Assembly: GCA_032158125.1 (NCBI GenBank)
Contig: JASKOT010000006.1
Location: forward strand, 620,001 to 684,000
Direction of reading: 5' to 3'
DNA: 64,000 nucleotides
Origin: Papiliotrema nemorosa
Taxonomy: Eukaryota; Basidiomycota; Tremellomycetes; Tremellales; Rhynchogastremaceae
This document shows positions 44,737 through 58,900 of the stretch, one piece after another. The notes under the pieces were generated by a model. The model was not told the DNA's origin. It saw only the letters and a list, made by a program, of their open reading frames with translations, and searched no databases. Every line of letters begins with the position of its first letter. Within the stretch, counting starts at the first letter, position 1. The position numbers and the translations under genes are program-made.

Positions 44737-45971
44737 TTACTTCTTCGGACTTCTCGGGCTCAGCGATCTCGAATAGCTCCTTCTTCTTCCCCCTGCCGGG
44801 CTCTTCCTTCTCGGTGCGGGACTTTTGCTCCTTGTTCGACTCCTGCTCCTGCTTCGAGAAACGCTTCGACTGAGACTTCTCGAGTATGATCTCTTCCTTC
44901 GTGCCGTCGGTCGAGGACTTCTACTTCTGCTTCGAGATCGCGACACACTTCGAGAGTACGACCTTCCCCTTGAGATGGATCGAGAGTAGGATCTCGATCG
45001 CCGAGGGCCATAGCTCGGACTTCGTCTTCGTGGTGCGCCTCGCACATCCGGTCGTCGAACGGGTAAGGGTGATCTGGATCTGTACCTCCCACCGGGACCT
45101 CGCGAATCCCCTCCAGGTGGACCATTGAATCCGCCTCGTCCTCCACCGTATCCACCTCGGTTGAACCCGCCTCTTCCTCCATAACCACCTCGACCGCCGA
45201 ACCCTCCTCTATCGCCATATCCACCTCGAGATTCGCCATATCCTCCTCGTCCACCGTCATTGCCATATCGGTCGCCGGGCGGTCCATTTCTGTATCCTCG
45301 TGGTGAAGGTGAACGTCGGCCATAGCCACCTGGACCACGTCGAGGGGAGGGTGAACGAGAGTAAGAGGGCGATCTCCTTCGTCGGATAGGGGATCTGGAG
45401 ATGGGTCGTCGAATAGGAGAAGGTTGAGGGGGTGGTAGAGGATGTTCAGAGGTCTACCTCGTCAGCCATCATTCGCTTACTTTGACGGCGCCCTGACCTG
45501 AACTTTGACTGTAGAGCCGTCCAACACACCGCCGTCCATGTGCTTGGCAGCTTTTTCAGCCTCAGAAGGTCTATCATACTGTATGGCCGCTTTTCCTTTG
45601 TTTAAACCAGCTACATCTTCAGCGTATGTCCAAGAGACGGTTGGATTACACTGACAAACTTCGAATTTTGGTAGATCCAGCGCTACAATCTTGCCATAAA
45701 CCCCGAAAATCTCCTGCAAATGTCCCTTGTGTACATTCTTGGTCAAGCCAGTAATGACAATAACAATATCGCCCGTCTCTCCGTGTCCGTTGCCTTGACC
45801 CTTTCGAGGAGACCTAGATCTTGACATGGACATTGATCGACTTCTTGTACGGGAACGAGGTCGAGGTGATCTCGACCGAGAACGAGACATGGAGACATCT
45901 TCCCTGGGAGCGCGTCCTCTCGGCGAGGGAGAGAGCGGTTTTGGAGACCTCGATCTGCCTCTTTCCGACAT
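44737..45971 (-). CDS. RNPS1: RNPS1-type SR protein (EJC/ASAP splicing regulator)
   Basis: The start ATG is at 45971 (MSERGRSRSPKPLSPSPRGR). An RS-rich N-terminus of about 60 residues precedes one RRM (IVIVITGLTKNVHKGHLQEI, VYGKIVALDLPKFE, joined to VSGLNKGKAAIQYD, AAKHMDGGVLDGSTVKV). A Gly/Arg/Tyr-rich stretch and a very long RS domain follow (SRSISRGRSYSRSVSRSR). This order fits RNPS1, which works with Acinus/SAP18 at exon junctions. The RRM intron at 45611-45655 is 45 nt, divisible by three and stop-free. It is divergent from RIM1 with 282 bp between starts. Confidence 0.88.
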
Positions 45972-46253
45972 GATGAGTTGAGTGATATGAAGTCGAGCAA
46001 GGAAGAAGAAGGCGGTTGCACTCAGTGGTGGTCAAATGACGGGATCAAAATGGTCCAAAATAGGCCTGCGAGGGTGGCGACACACACGTCAACCCTCAAC
46101 GCGTCTTTACCGAAAGCGGCAAGGGCCGCTCATCTTCCCCCGTTGCCGGTCGCCTTCACCTCGCATTCCATGTACCCCAGCTTGTTATTGTTCCATCCTC
46201 ACCTTCAACTGGCACCTCGACATACGCATCAAACTTCACACATATCCAGTATA

Positions 46254-47024
46254 ATGTTCAGCGCTATCCGCACAGTCGCTCCAGCCAGAGCCATCACCCG
46301 CGTTAGTTGTGACTGAACCCTCTTTTGCCGGTCACAGCCCAAGACAGTCTCTCGAGATAACCTCTGTTGACATGATTGTATACTGACATCACAAGTCATT
46401 CTCGACCTCTCGACCTGCCTCTGATCTGGCCAAGGTCACTCTGATCGGTCGACTCGGCTCTGACCCGATTTTGAAGCACGTATGTGATCTCCTACCTTTC
46501 ACGTCCTAGCGACACTCCTGCTCATGGCTCAGACCGCGAGTAACAAGCCTTACTACATGTAAGTCTTTCTTGCTAAGACCATGCGATCTAGGTCTGTGCC
46601 TGTTCTGACATCATAGCTACGCTCTCGCCACCACCGGTCCTTCTCAGAGGCAGGACGATGGATGTACGTGACCGCCTTTGCGTCCCGCCCGGCGCTAATG
46701 TATCCAGCCTACATCGAAGGCCAAACATCATGGCACAATGTTTTCGCCTTCAATGAGAGCGGTCATCCCGCTCTGGCTCGTCTTGGAAAGGGGTACGCCT
46801 TTCATCACAACCTGGAGGATCGCTCACGCCCAGATCTACTGTCTACGTCGAGGCTGATTTAGAGATGAAGAAGCAGGACGATATCGAGGGTCAGCGGGTT
46901 CATGACCGAATCCTGCTCAGACAAAGTTGGTATTTTGTCAGACGTTATAGTAGTGGCTGACGGGATAGACCTCATCAGAGCCATCAACCGAGTGAAACCC
47001 TCCGAAGAGGGAACCGCTGAGTAA
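46254..47024 (+). CDS. RIM1: Mitochondrial single-stranded DNA-binding protein
   Basis: The start ATG 46254 (MFSAIRTVAPARAITR) gives a mitochondrial presequence, spliced to SFSTSRPASDLAKVTLIGRL. The OB-fold follows: GSDPILKHTASNKPYYIYALATT, SWHNVFAFNES, LGKGSTVYVEADLEMKK, DRILLRQ. Seven short exons; the last acceptor is best placed so that INRVKPSEEGTAE ends the protein at TAA 47022-47024. The family is bacterial-SSB-like and coats single-stranded mtDNA. The assignment of the final junction is less certain than the others. Confidence 0.87.
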
Positions 47025-48552
<1,528 letters not shown>

Positions 48553-49216
48553 TTAAGCCTTCACCTCCTCGGTGTTACCACCAGCCATCCCTTCCAATCC
48601 TTCAAACCTCTTGACGACCTCTTCCACCCCTCTCTGCTTATTATCTGCGCTACCCATCCCTGCGGCCTTTTCGGCTTCTTTTACGGTATACGCAGGGTCT
48701 TTCAGATCTCTCACTCGGCGTCTGGCAAGTCAGCCTCCTTTTCTCTCTCGGATCGGTGCCCACGACGCGAGGAGTAAGGACAGGGGACTCACTTGTGCAC
48801 TTTGCTCTTCATGTGTGTCCGCAATGCCTCTGTCGTCTCGCAGTATCTAGCCTATCAGTATCTCACAACACCCTCGCGTGATGGGCTATTACACACTTGG
48901 CACATTGGATACAATACTGCTCGTCAGCTCGTCGAACGATACAGGGTGGAGATGCCAACTGACGTGTTGTCCCAATCCCGGCTTGTCTTCATCTAACGGT
49001 TGAGCCTCGAATGATCCCTTGTTCTCGGGTTTCATATCATCCTGAATCTGATCCAAGTCCTTCGTTCGGACTCTGGTTCGTGCTGCACGATGAACGTCTC
49101 GTCTAGCGTGATGTGCTCTACAAGTCAGCCAAACTACTATACAATGTCCGTAGTTCAACAGGCGATGATGCTGGGACAGTAAGGGGGACTTGCCTTGATC
49201 TCCTTAATCGACCCAT
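48553..49216 (-). CDS. BUD20: C2H2 zinc-finger ribosome biogenesis factor Bud20 (ZNF593 type)
   Basis: The start ATG is at 49216 (MGRLRRSR). The first intron begins with GC (AAG|GCAAGT) and ends TTGTAG; splicing there restores AHHARRDVHRAARTRVRTKD, the conserved Bud20 N-terminus. Then LDQIQDDMKPENKG, a C2H2 finger built across introns (YCIQCAKYCETTEALRTHMK, KVHK) and an acidic tail to TAA 48553-48555. Five exons, about 125 residues. Bud20 is a shuttling pre-60S export factor. The gene is divergent from LSM4, 239 bp between starts. Confidence 0.9.
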
Positions 49217-49455
49217 GTTGCGACAGAGTTGAGTGGATATGCAGGTGGATTATTATTTTGAACTTTTCAACATACCTGCCGGCAGATCAGGCTATTCCAT
49301 TGGGTGGGTGGCAAAAAAGCGAGTGCACTGATAAGCGTCGATCAAGAGCCCCTGAATCAATGCCACGTGTATCATCCTTCCGTCACTGGCCATAGACAAC
49401 ACCGAGTGCCATACCTTGATCTCGATTGACCATACGAGCGAAGGCATAGCAAACC

Positions 49456-50145
49456 ATGGTGAGTTGATGAGACTTGTTGGTGTGTGACCAGCTGACAATA
49501 CACAGCTGCCGTTGTCACTCCTCAATGCCGCTCAAGGCAAGCCTATGGTGAGCTTCCCTACATATTCCGCGATCCACCTTGTCGCCCTTCTTCCAACTTG
49601 GCCCCTCTCTTTGCAAGGCTGTCACGTCGAAAGCGTATTCGTTGATTGATGGGATTCCTTGAAGTATCTCAAGAGGATAGAGCTGACTTGACAGTTGGTC
49701 GAGCTGAAAAATGGAGTCACGTTCAACGGGCATTTGGTGGAATGCGACAATTTCATGAATGTCACCTTGAGAGAGGTCTATCAAACTTCGGCCGACGGAG
49801 AAAAGTTCTGGAAGATGAAAGAGATGTTTATCAAAGGGAACATTGTGCGTTTACACTCACATCCACACACAAGCTGGCGATCTAGGTAGCTCATGACAGA
49901 TCAAGTATTTCAGGATATCAGATAACATTCTCGACATAGCGATGGAAGAGCAAGAAAAACAACGAGCGTTCAGTAGGAATCGAGGAGGTGCAAGGGGCGG
50001 TCGAGGTGGTGCAGGTGGAGGCGGAGGAAGGGGAGGTGCGGGTGGAGGAAGGGGAGGAGGACCGAACCGAGGAGGCGGAGGAGGTCGTGGTGGACCTGGA
50101 GGTCGAGGTGGAAGGGGACGAGGTGGACCACCAGGGCGACCATGA
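49456..50145 (+). CDS. LSM4: Sm-like protein Lsm4
   Basis: Four exons: 49456-49458 (ATG only), 49506-49547, 49695-49844 and 49900-50145. The joined start [22 protein letters not shown] is the invariant Lsm4 N-terminus, so the ATG-only exon is well supported. The Sm fold ([31 protein letters not shown]) is complete. It is followed by an RGG/Gly-rich tail of about 65 residues, common in fungal Lsm4 and tied to P-body assembly. Lsm4 works in the Lsm2-8 ring on U6 snRNA and the Lsm1-7 ring in mRNA decay. Confidence 0.95.
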
Positions 50146-51409
50146 GGGTCAGCAGTCACGCCTACTGGAGATGATCAGATAACAAGGCCAGCATCGTTTG
50201 TGAGGAGAGCGGAGGGTAGGATGCGATGAGCCTGGCGGGAAGACGAAAACGACGTGTGTATATTCTTCAGTTTCCTATCTGTCCGAACTCTGCTGTCATT
50301 CGTTATGCAGACAGCAACTATAGCTCAATATCGATCCCTATAACCGTCAGGCCCATTCCCAAAAGCAAAGAGTCGCCATTGCCATCCGGCTCGATCGCAT
50401 CCCGTCCATCTGCACCGAGAAAAAGCGAATCTTGGACCAAGTATCGAAGATCAGGTGGATGATGCTAATCAGGACACAATATCGGCATTGATCGAAACGA
50501 ACAATCTCAAGCTCTCGTCGGATATGTCACTCTGGCCAACATGGTGTGACACATGGAGAACCGCCAAAACAGGAAGAGAACAGTCTGAACCACTGAACCG
50601 CTAAAGCGGTGGACCGCTTTTTCAAGGCATAAATTCAGGTCGAACGGAAATCCTTTCAGCCTTTTCTACACTGGCCCGCGCCGTTCTCAGCATCCAGCAA
50701 AGATCGAGTCTGATTCAGACGTCTTTCGATTCCGCCCCCTTCTTACTTTTTTTGGGGGGATACTCAGCCTTGGTTCTAGTTGAATTTCACACTTGACCGC
50801 TCACTTGCCTGCCCTTCTGACGGTCTAACTCTTCTCACCACGTCTGACTATATGCGTTTAAAACAGATTGAGAGGCCGCATCCCCCTCTTCCGTGGATCC
50901 CTTGTTTTCCTTATACACCCCGCAAAGCCTGTGACAATTCTGCGAGGAGGATCCTCATTCCGCATCCATTTAGTATCTTTCCCTGTCTAAAGGGTACTCG
51001 AAAGGCGATTTACAGTCGTTTCCAAGTCGATACGCCTTTAACGCACCATTTGCACCCCCCGAGATTGTATAGCTTCGTACAGCCGCGACTTGTTGTGTAG
51101 CTCCTCATGCGCGATGCAAGCAAGCACAGGGACAGCATATGACATCTCGTCAACATTGTTACAACATCGTTATGGAATAAATGATTGACAGGGTTACAAG
51201 AACAGCTCAACAAGTTTCGTTTACGATGCTGTCTATAGATCTAAAGGATACACCTGCGAGCGCGCACACAGATACACAAGGGACATATCAAGGAGTCATC
51301 GAGATAGTCATGGACAGCAGATATGAGAGCAGGAGGGGAGGGGGAGAGCATAGGGGGAAAGAGCATAGGGGAAGGGTGATTGCTATCGAGTCCCAGGCGG
51401 TCGGTGAGT
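50146..51409. other. 1.26-kb convergent spacer
   Basis: Between the LSM4 stop and the H2C2-protein stop. It contains a TTTTTTTGGGGGG run (about 50750) and otherwise unremarkable sequence; no exon, repeat or RNA gene was recognised. Confidence 0.45.
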
Positions 51410-53996
51410 CTACTGCTGCACTTCGTAACCTCGAGCAGCTTGATGATATTGGTAGTCGGCATCGGGCATGTCGACCATTTTGCCTTGATGTTCATGATAC
51501 AAAGGATGTTGTCTCGACTCTCGTGCAAGGTACTCCTCCAAACCCTCATCACGCTGGTCGGCCAAGTGGTACTCATAGTCATGCTGGGCAAAGCCAACAT
51601 GGCTTCCGAAAGGATCGTCATTGTGCCCCTGGATAGCGTTCACGACCGGTTGCGATCTAATAGTCGGAGACTGTGACACTTGCCAATACGAAGTGGTGCC
51701 ATCACTGAGTCCCAGAGAAGTATTAATGTGCGCCGCGGTGATGCTGATCTCCGGTAAGGAGTCGTTGACCGAGAGTGGAGAGGGATCGTACTGGCCCATT
51801 TCGAGATGTTGCGCTTCGTGCTCAGCGGCAAGACGTTCAGGCGATCCGGAAGCAGGCTGCGCTTCGGCGATTTGTCGTGCAAAGGATCGAATGTCGGACA
51901 AGGAATCTTCGTCCGTTGCTAGAATCACATCAGGCTCTGAAACCGTATGCGAGACGATCTGAGGGATCTGGCGAGATTGGGCGACTAGCTCCGCGTCGTA
52001 TCCGTATTGATCCCCGACGCTGACGCTAACTTCTTGGTAGTGCTGTTGAGATACCGATTGAGATGGGATAGCAACTTCGCTCCACCTTCGGCCATTCTCG
52101 CTCGAGCCGAATTGCAACCCAAGAGAGTTTGACGGCTCATATACTGAAGCTCGACGTTCAAGCATCATGACGTTGTGGTTTTGCTGACGCATCTGGACCA
52201 GGGCCTGCGCCTGAACCAAGTTTGACATCTGGAATTGCTGTACCTCAGCCTGCTGATACTGTTGCGCCTGTTGAGTTTGATTCGCCCGCGATGGACCGTA
52301 GTACGCCTCGTACTGCTCCTGGTTGGCAGTTGTCACGTCGGGCCCGACAAAGTAGTCACTTGGCTGGTACTGAGACTGTTGACCGATATGCGTCATACCT
52401 TGAGCGGGAAGCTCGACGTTGTTGAACTCAACAGTGTCGGGCAATGTGTCGTACTTGACAATACATCTTTCTTGCCTTTGCGATCTCGAGTTGGAAGCGA
52501 CGCCCCGTGCGGCACCATTTCGAGCAGGACCTCCGCCTCTGCCGAAGGGACGGTGGCCTTCTCGCTGAGCTGCAGCTCGAGCTTCAGCTAACGAGATTCG
52601 TCGTGCAGGACCCTCGCCTCGGTTTGACTCGTTGACCTGGAGAGTCCTGAAGATCAGACTTGCTTGAAAGGTCAAGCTTGTTGTTACTTACAAAAGGTTG
52701 ACCTGAGCGTCCGTCATGGGGCCGAGCGACGAGGATGACTGAGTGCGTCGACCTCGACAAAAGGGACAGTCTCGGACGAATCGAGCGATCACGTCTTTGG
52801 GGATCCAAGAGTAGTATTTTCGTACCTTGTTATCAATGCCTGCCTTTCATCATAGACTGTAATCATACCTGGTTACTGGTCTTGTCCCTACCTCCGTGGG
52901 CAGCTTGTCGATGGCAGTGGACCAAGACTTCGTAGATCTGCTCTCTGACAGCCACAGGCTTGTTCTCGTGCAGGAGCATATCACTTCCATCGATTCGTTG
53001 AACGTTGAACATCTTTCGACACCAGTATCGAAACTGAGCGGTGTGCTTACCAGTCTCCTTGGGGTCTTTCAGGCACTCTAGGACGGTATCGTAAAGCGTC
53101 TGATTGAGTAGTGCCTTTTCCCGCTTCTTTGGCGAGAGAGCCCGGAGATACTCGTTGATCATCAAGTCAAAGGTGTATGGCGAGGGCATGTGAGGGTCGG
53201 CGTTTGCTTCAGCGGCGAAATCTCTCACTGGCTCGGGCATGAGTTCGTTGAACTCTCCGTCGCCGCCATGGTCGCTATCGGGAGATTGAGACGCGTGAAG
53301 TTTGGCAAGGTGCCTATTGTACTTTTCTCCACTGAGTGTACCTTTCGGCATGTCTGGAGGAAGCACCACGGGTGCATCTCTGGAATGCCTGGATCCTGAT
53401 GACGAGTAGACGCGGTGCGAAGTCGAGACTGGGGGAGGTTGCTCATAATGCTGTCGATTGCATGTTGAGTCGGCAGCTGACCCCTGAGGCGACTGTCCGC
53501 CTTGATGGTATTCTCCCCGGAAGGGATATTCCGACTCTCGGCGATCGTCATGACGAGGTACAGGCGATCCGTAGCCAATGTTGGAATCGGTAGAAGGGGA
53601 TTTTACCACGCGTCGACCTTCATATTCTTGATTCAGAATGGACTGCCTATAATCCGCGTAATCATCGGGGACAGTCTGATAACCTTGATGTTGAGCTGCG
53701 TGCAACTCTTCCTCTGCCCTTAGTGCTGGATCGATGATGGCATCCGAATGATCGTCGTACCCCGCCGACGATAGGTGGCTATCGCGACGTTGTGGCGCGT
53801 GGATATGTTGCTGGTACGTGTAGTAGTCGTTGTGTTGAGAGGACGAGGACCCATTAGTCGCTGGAGGGTGTTGAGGGATAGCATAGGAATGACCATAGTA
53901 TTGAGACGCGTTGCTCGGGAAGGCCGACTCTGGGTGACCAGGAATCGAGTGAGGCTGCGAGAAGTGGTACCCAGGAGGGTATTGGTCTGGCACCAT
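51410..53996 (-). CDS. Domesticated integrase-type H2C2 zinc-binding protein with disordered tails
   Basis: The start ATG is at 53996 (MVPDQYPPGYHF). Three exons give about 830 residues. The first ~270 are disordered and rich in His/Gln/Tyr/Ser. A folded block follows (YTFDLMINEYLRALSPKK, QTLYDTVLECLKDP, FRYWCRKMFNVQRIDG). It runs into an H2C2 module: CHRQAAHGGRDKTSNQ, then across an intron VRKYYSWIPKDVIARF and VRDCPFC. This HHCC layout is that of retroviral/Ty3-type integrase N-terminal zinc domains. No DDE integrase core, reverse transcriptase or repeat follows; instead the last ~420 residues are Gln-rich and disordered. It therefore looks like a host gene, possibly a transcription regulator (inference). 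Confidence 0.82.
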
Positions 53997-55938
53997 GATG
54001 ATTTCGACCTGTAGCTGTCAGCATCTATCATAAAGTGAGATAGGTACGCGTCGATAAGGGATCCATCACGCAACTCCGGACTGATACTCACAACTCAGTT
54101 GCTTCGTGGAGTCAAGAACCCGCCTACGGTCTGTTTCACACTTGGACCGAGCAGCCACAAGACTATCTGTTTATCTCGAGGGAAGAGGGTTATAGACGTA
54201 TTCAAGTCCTGCGGGTGTCAAGTCCTGAGGGTGTCTGTCGACAGAGGAAGGTGTCGTGACAAGCTGAGGAGAGTTGAGTACCGTCGAGTGAGATGGTAGG
54301 ATACCAAGGTGCGATCGAGCTGTATGGGTGGGTGTGGTAAGGATTGGTCGATCTTCCTGGGTAATCGACTCTGAAGTAGGTGGGGCGCTGATCCAGAAGT
54401 GGACGAAGCTATCAAGGGTCACCTTGAGTCAAGTGACTACACTTCCCGATCGAGGTCTAGGGGATGTAAACAACTCGCGTATTGCGCTGCTTGATACGCT
54501 GGTGTGTACACGGGAGACGTCCAAGGGAGAGAAAGGTGTGGGAGCGTCTGGAGTTTATGGTGTAGAGTGGCTGGAAGGTGGATAGATGAAATTGAGTTGT
54601 GACCCGCTCGGTTGTGTCTTTGATTAGGTAGGAGTATGAAACTAAAGGCGTTCGAGGGTGTGGTGGGTTTAGAGTGGGTAGGGAAGGTGTCTTGTTGTCA
54701 TCTCCAGGTGGTGAGGTAGGAGGTTCAGATGTGGAATGTACGTCGGGTCGCGGAAAAGTCTTCATCAGGTGTCATATCATGCTGCTCCGAGTCATCCCAT
54801 CAATCATCGATGGGAGAGCTGACTGATAAGATGTGCTCACTTTGCCATGTCCCATGCATCCGGATCAAATGACCAATGGTAACGACGTGTCGTATATCAG
54901 TTGAGTATGGGATAGATCTCCCTATGATACAACATCTTGACGACAGGGTCGGTTCAATCTTGTCTCGGGCTGGAAGCAATTCACCATGGGACCCTACTCA
55001 CCACACAACGTTAATGTTGCAGGGAATCCAGAGTCTGACTATGCACCGTATCTTTGTCTACAGCATGTGACTTGGAGCTATATGACATGCAGGGTCGATT
55101 ATGAGGTCGAGGATCAATCGAGGGGATCATTTGTACAGATTGGCTGTACCCGTCATTGTGTTTTTCCCGGAGATCGACCACTTTGTTTCATGCACCGTTC
55201 ATAGGTTGACTACCGAGACATTCGATCATCGAATCCGCCCAATGCAACATGCACCTATAGTGACTCTCAAGTCGAAGGTTTACGGGTCAGTGCACGTCTG
55301 GTGTGAGATGACTTTGAGGGTGACAAGAGGTTGTGTTCCGGTTATCATATGCCCGGAGTCTGGAGTGATATTCTCTGGAGGATGAGGGTATGCAGTGACA
55401 AAGCAGCAACGTATTCGGACTCATACCCTATTTCAAGGTGCCACCGCAATGGACGCACCCCCTTGTTTGGACAGAGAGTTAGTCTTGCACTTGGAATGCG
55501 AACTCGATACCCAACAGGTCCCTCGAGGCATGCCACTGGGAGCAAAACCCAAGTCACTCAAGATACCTGATTCAGCCTGCTACAACAGACCCCTAGCCAA
55601 TCGCCACGCCGGTGATGAAGGACCGATATTCCTGCATCTCAAGTCTGGCTCGGAGCACATCGCTGTCCACCTGCATAGGTTGCTACAATGGTCGAGCGAT
55701 CACACCGCCACGAGAAACGTGGTTCCAGCGTAAAACTCGACTCCGGAAAAGCAGGAGGAGAAGTGGGACCGGTGTTCACCTTTGCCTTTAACCGGGTCGT
55801 CGACAAAAGAACAGAGTCAGCCCCCGCCCCCCTTCATCTCTGTTCTTCATCTTCGACCCTTGGCATACCACCACTTTCCCTCATTGCATCTATCCACTCG
55901 CAAGTCATTGTACAAGTCCTCTTTCTGATCTCAACGAC
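53997..55938. other. 1.9-kb divergent intergenic region
   Basis: Between the H2C2 gene and the acyl-CoA synthetase start codons. No exon is convincing. Its size, against the usual 170-530 bp between divergent starts here, suggests long leaders or extended regulation of one of the two genes. Confidence 0.45.
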
Positions 55939-58900
55939 ATGCCGATGATACCTTATCCCCCCGATTTGGACCTCTCGCACCAAGGAGTGGTAGGTCCCGT
56001 TTTTTACCTCATCATAGTCGTCGGCTCAAGTTTTAGGAACAACCGGGTAGCCAACAGGATGGAGCTTCAGGTGTGTCTTGCTCCTCTTCCATGTACGAGC
56101 CCTCACTGACCACCAGCTGTTTGGCGAAGTGGTTCGTAATCGATCCTAGACGTTGACGGTTTCGGCTGACTCTTTAGCAACTTGGGATGCTTCCGTCGTG
56201 ACCGCTCCTTCTGAACCGCAAACCCTCTTCGAGTTGTTTGAAGAATGCAAGTCACTCTTGACGCTCCCATTCTGCTGGTGCTGATTTCTCAGCTGTGGCC
56301 CGACATCCTGATCGAAACCTCTTCATGCGTCGACCAGTCATCCCTGCCGTCGCACCCATCCCTATTGAATCTCCAGCCGTCTACGGCACGGACTTGGTTC
56401 CTACAAGCTATGCTACTGTCCAGCAACGGAGATCAGCAGTTGGATCGGCCTTGTTGACTCTCGAACGAGAAGGCAGGTTGAAATCAGACAAGGTCTCTGC
56501 GAGCTCGGCAAGTCCTGCCGAAATCACCCATCCTGGTGTTCCGCATTATGGGAATTCGAACAGGGCGAAACATGGAGCAAGGAGAGGATGGGGTGTCGGT
56601 TTGTGGTCGGCTAACCGGGAAGAATGGCAAGTCGTCGACCTAGCCTGTCAGGCCTATGGCCTTGTATCTGTCAGTCTGTACGAGACGCTAGGGCCGGATG
56701 TTGCCAAATACATGTGAGTCGCATACTTGATCATCCGCTAAAAGATAGCACCAATCACTGCCCTTTGTCAATCATCTTTTCGGCGTCAAATCATCTCTCG
56801 TCTCTGCTCAAGCTCGCTCCCAAGTGTCCATCGCTAAAGGTCATTGTGACCCTCGACCCGCTCAGTCGGCCGGAACGAGCGGCATTGACAGAATGGGCCG
56901 ATTCAATTGACGTTGAACTTCTCGACATGTCCGAGCTTGAAAGGTGGGGTCAAGAAGAGGGCGTCCGTTGCGATCCAGGACCAGTAAGAGGTGTTGAAGG
57001 TGAACATGAGCTCGACAGGGACCGAATCGTCACCATCAGCTACACAAGCGGTACCACCGGTAAGGCTCTATGTGATTGCAACTCTGACGCCAAGGTGATC
57101 CCAAAGGAGTAGTTCTGACAAACAAGAACTTGACTACTTCGACTGTGTCCAACACTCGCGGCGCAACGGTAGATTTGCTAGATGGAGAATGGCGTTACAT
57201 ATCCTATCTTCCGCTCAGTCACATGTGAGTCCCGTTCAAGCTGTGTATCCTTGTACTAACCTGTCAGCTACGAGGCAAGCCGTCGTAGATCCTCCACTGA
57301 AGCGTACTCACGTTCAGCGGTTCATGCAAATTGCGGCATTTTACGGCGACGGAACGATCTGTTTCACTACTGGTGACCCCCTAAGACTGCTGGAGGATGC
57401 GCAGATCATCAAACCACACTTTATGGCGGGAGTCCCCCGAATCTGGAACCGGTCAGTCCTGCTGTCCGTATTCTAGACCAGTCCTGACAGAAAGTATCCA
57501 CGCCGCCGTCAAGACGCAAATGGCTGCGGGTGGACTCAAAGGCGCCCTACTCACCCGAGCTGTAAATGCGAAATTGGCAAACTGGCGACAGACCGGGTCA
57601 GTCAAACACACACTCTACGATGCACTCGTCTTCCGCAAGGTGAGAAAGCTTATCATCCTTGACCAAAATGATAATGGGGTCAGATCCGAAACTTGTTGGG
57701 TGGTGAACTCCGATACATTACATCTGGAGCTGCTCCGCTCTCTGCTGATGTTCACGAGATGCTCAAGATCTGCTTCAGCTGTGAAGCTATTCAAGGAGTA
57801 AGACTGGCATCTATCGCCTGTTTTGGAGCGTGCTAATGCAATGCAGTTCGGGATGACAGAGGTGGGTGGATGGCACAGTCGAGCGGGCCCGTGCTGATCA
57901 TCAAGACTGTCGGAACATGCACAAAAGGGTGAGTGGAGGCTCGAGTCTTGATACATCTAATCCCGTAGTATCCCCTGGGATGTCGACGCGGTCGGCACTT
58001 GTGGTCAGATCCAACCTTGCAACGAGCTCAAACTCGTTGACGTACCGGAGATGGGGGTAGGTCACACACACATGCTGTATGGATGCATGAGCTGTGCTGA
58101 TGGTCAGTACACAAGCAAAGATTCGCCTAATCCCCGAGGAGAGTAAGTAGGCCGTTTCCGGTCGTTCGAAGATCTGATGGCAAGGCTCTGTGTCAGGGGT
58201 ACGAATGTCTTTGTGGGGTACTTGCATGATCCCGAGAACACCAAAAAGACTATCGATCCAGATGGATGGATGCACACTGGAGAGTGAGTGATTATTACCT
58301 GAGATTGCATGTGCTGAAGGACGGTGTCGGTGAGATTGACTCCGCCGGACGATTGAGGATCATTGATCGGATCAAAAACGTTGTCAAGCTCAGTCAAGGG
58401 TAAGATACAATTCGTCACCAGCGTGTGGCTAGTTTGCTCATGCTGTTATAGCGAATACGTCGCTTTGGAGAAGCTCGAGGGGATGTACGCCCTAGACCCG
58501 CTCTTTGCCACTTTGATGGTGCATGGCGACTCTACACGATCTTCGTTGGTGGCTTTGGGTGTCCTGGATCCAGTCCTCGCTGCTTCTCTGGTCACTTCGA
58601 TTACTGGAAGATCCTACAACGCAGGCGACCTTGTGGGTCTCGAAGGTGCAGTGCAGGATAAGAAGATACGTAAAGCTGTGCTCGCAAAGTTGGCAAAGAC
58701 GGCTAGGAAGCATAAACTGAATGGGTGGGTCAGCATGGGATGATACAATGCTCACTTCAGATTTGAGATGATCAAAGGAGTGCACCTTACGCTTCAGCCT
58801 TTCCCGGCAGACATTCTCACTCCCACGCTCAAAGTCAAGAGGTCAGTCAGATAGATTGTCCCATTTCATGAGTGATCTGACTAGCAGAAGCCAAGCGGCC

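Noticed and set aside
44760..45338. 192-codon open frame rich in Glu/Asp/Val
   Set aside because: It is the alternative frame of the RS and RGG repeats of RNPS1.
51241..51621. 126-codon minus-strand open frame
   Set aside because: It is an alternative frame overlapping the end of the H2C2 gene.
51410..53996. Live Ty3/gypsy retrotransposon
   Set aside because: Only the H2C2 module is present; no DDE core, reverse transcriptase, RNase H, protease or LTRs, and the module contains a spliceosomal intron.
55395..55733. 112-codon plus-strand open frame
   Set aside because: Composition and context suggest chance; no splice partner to the acyl-CoA synthetase frame.
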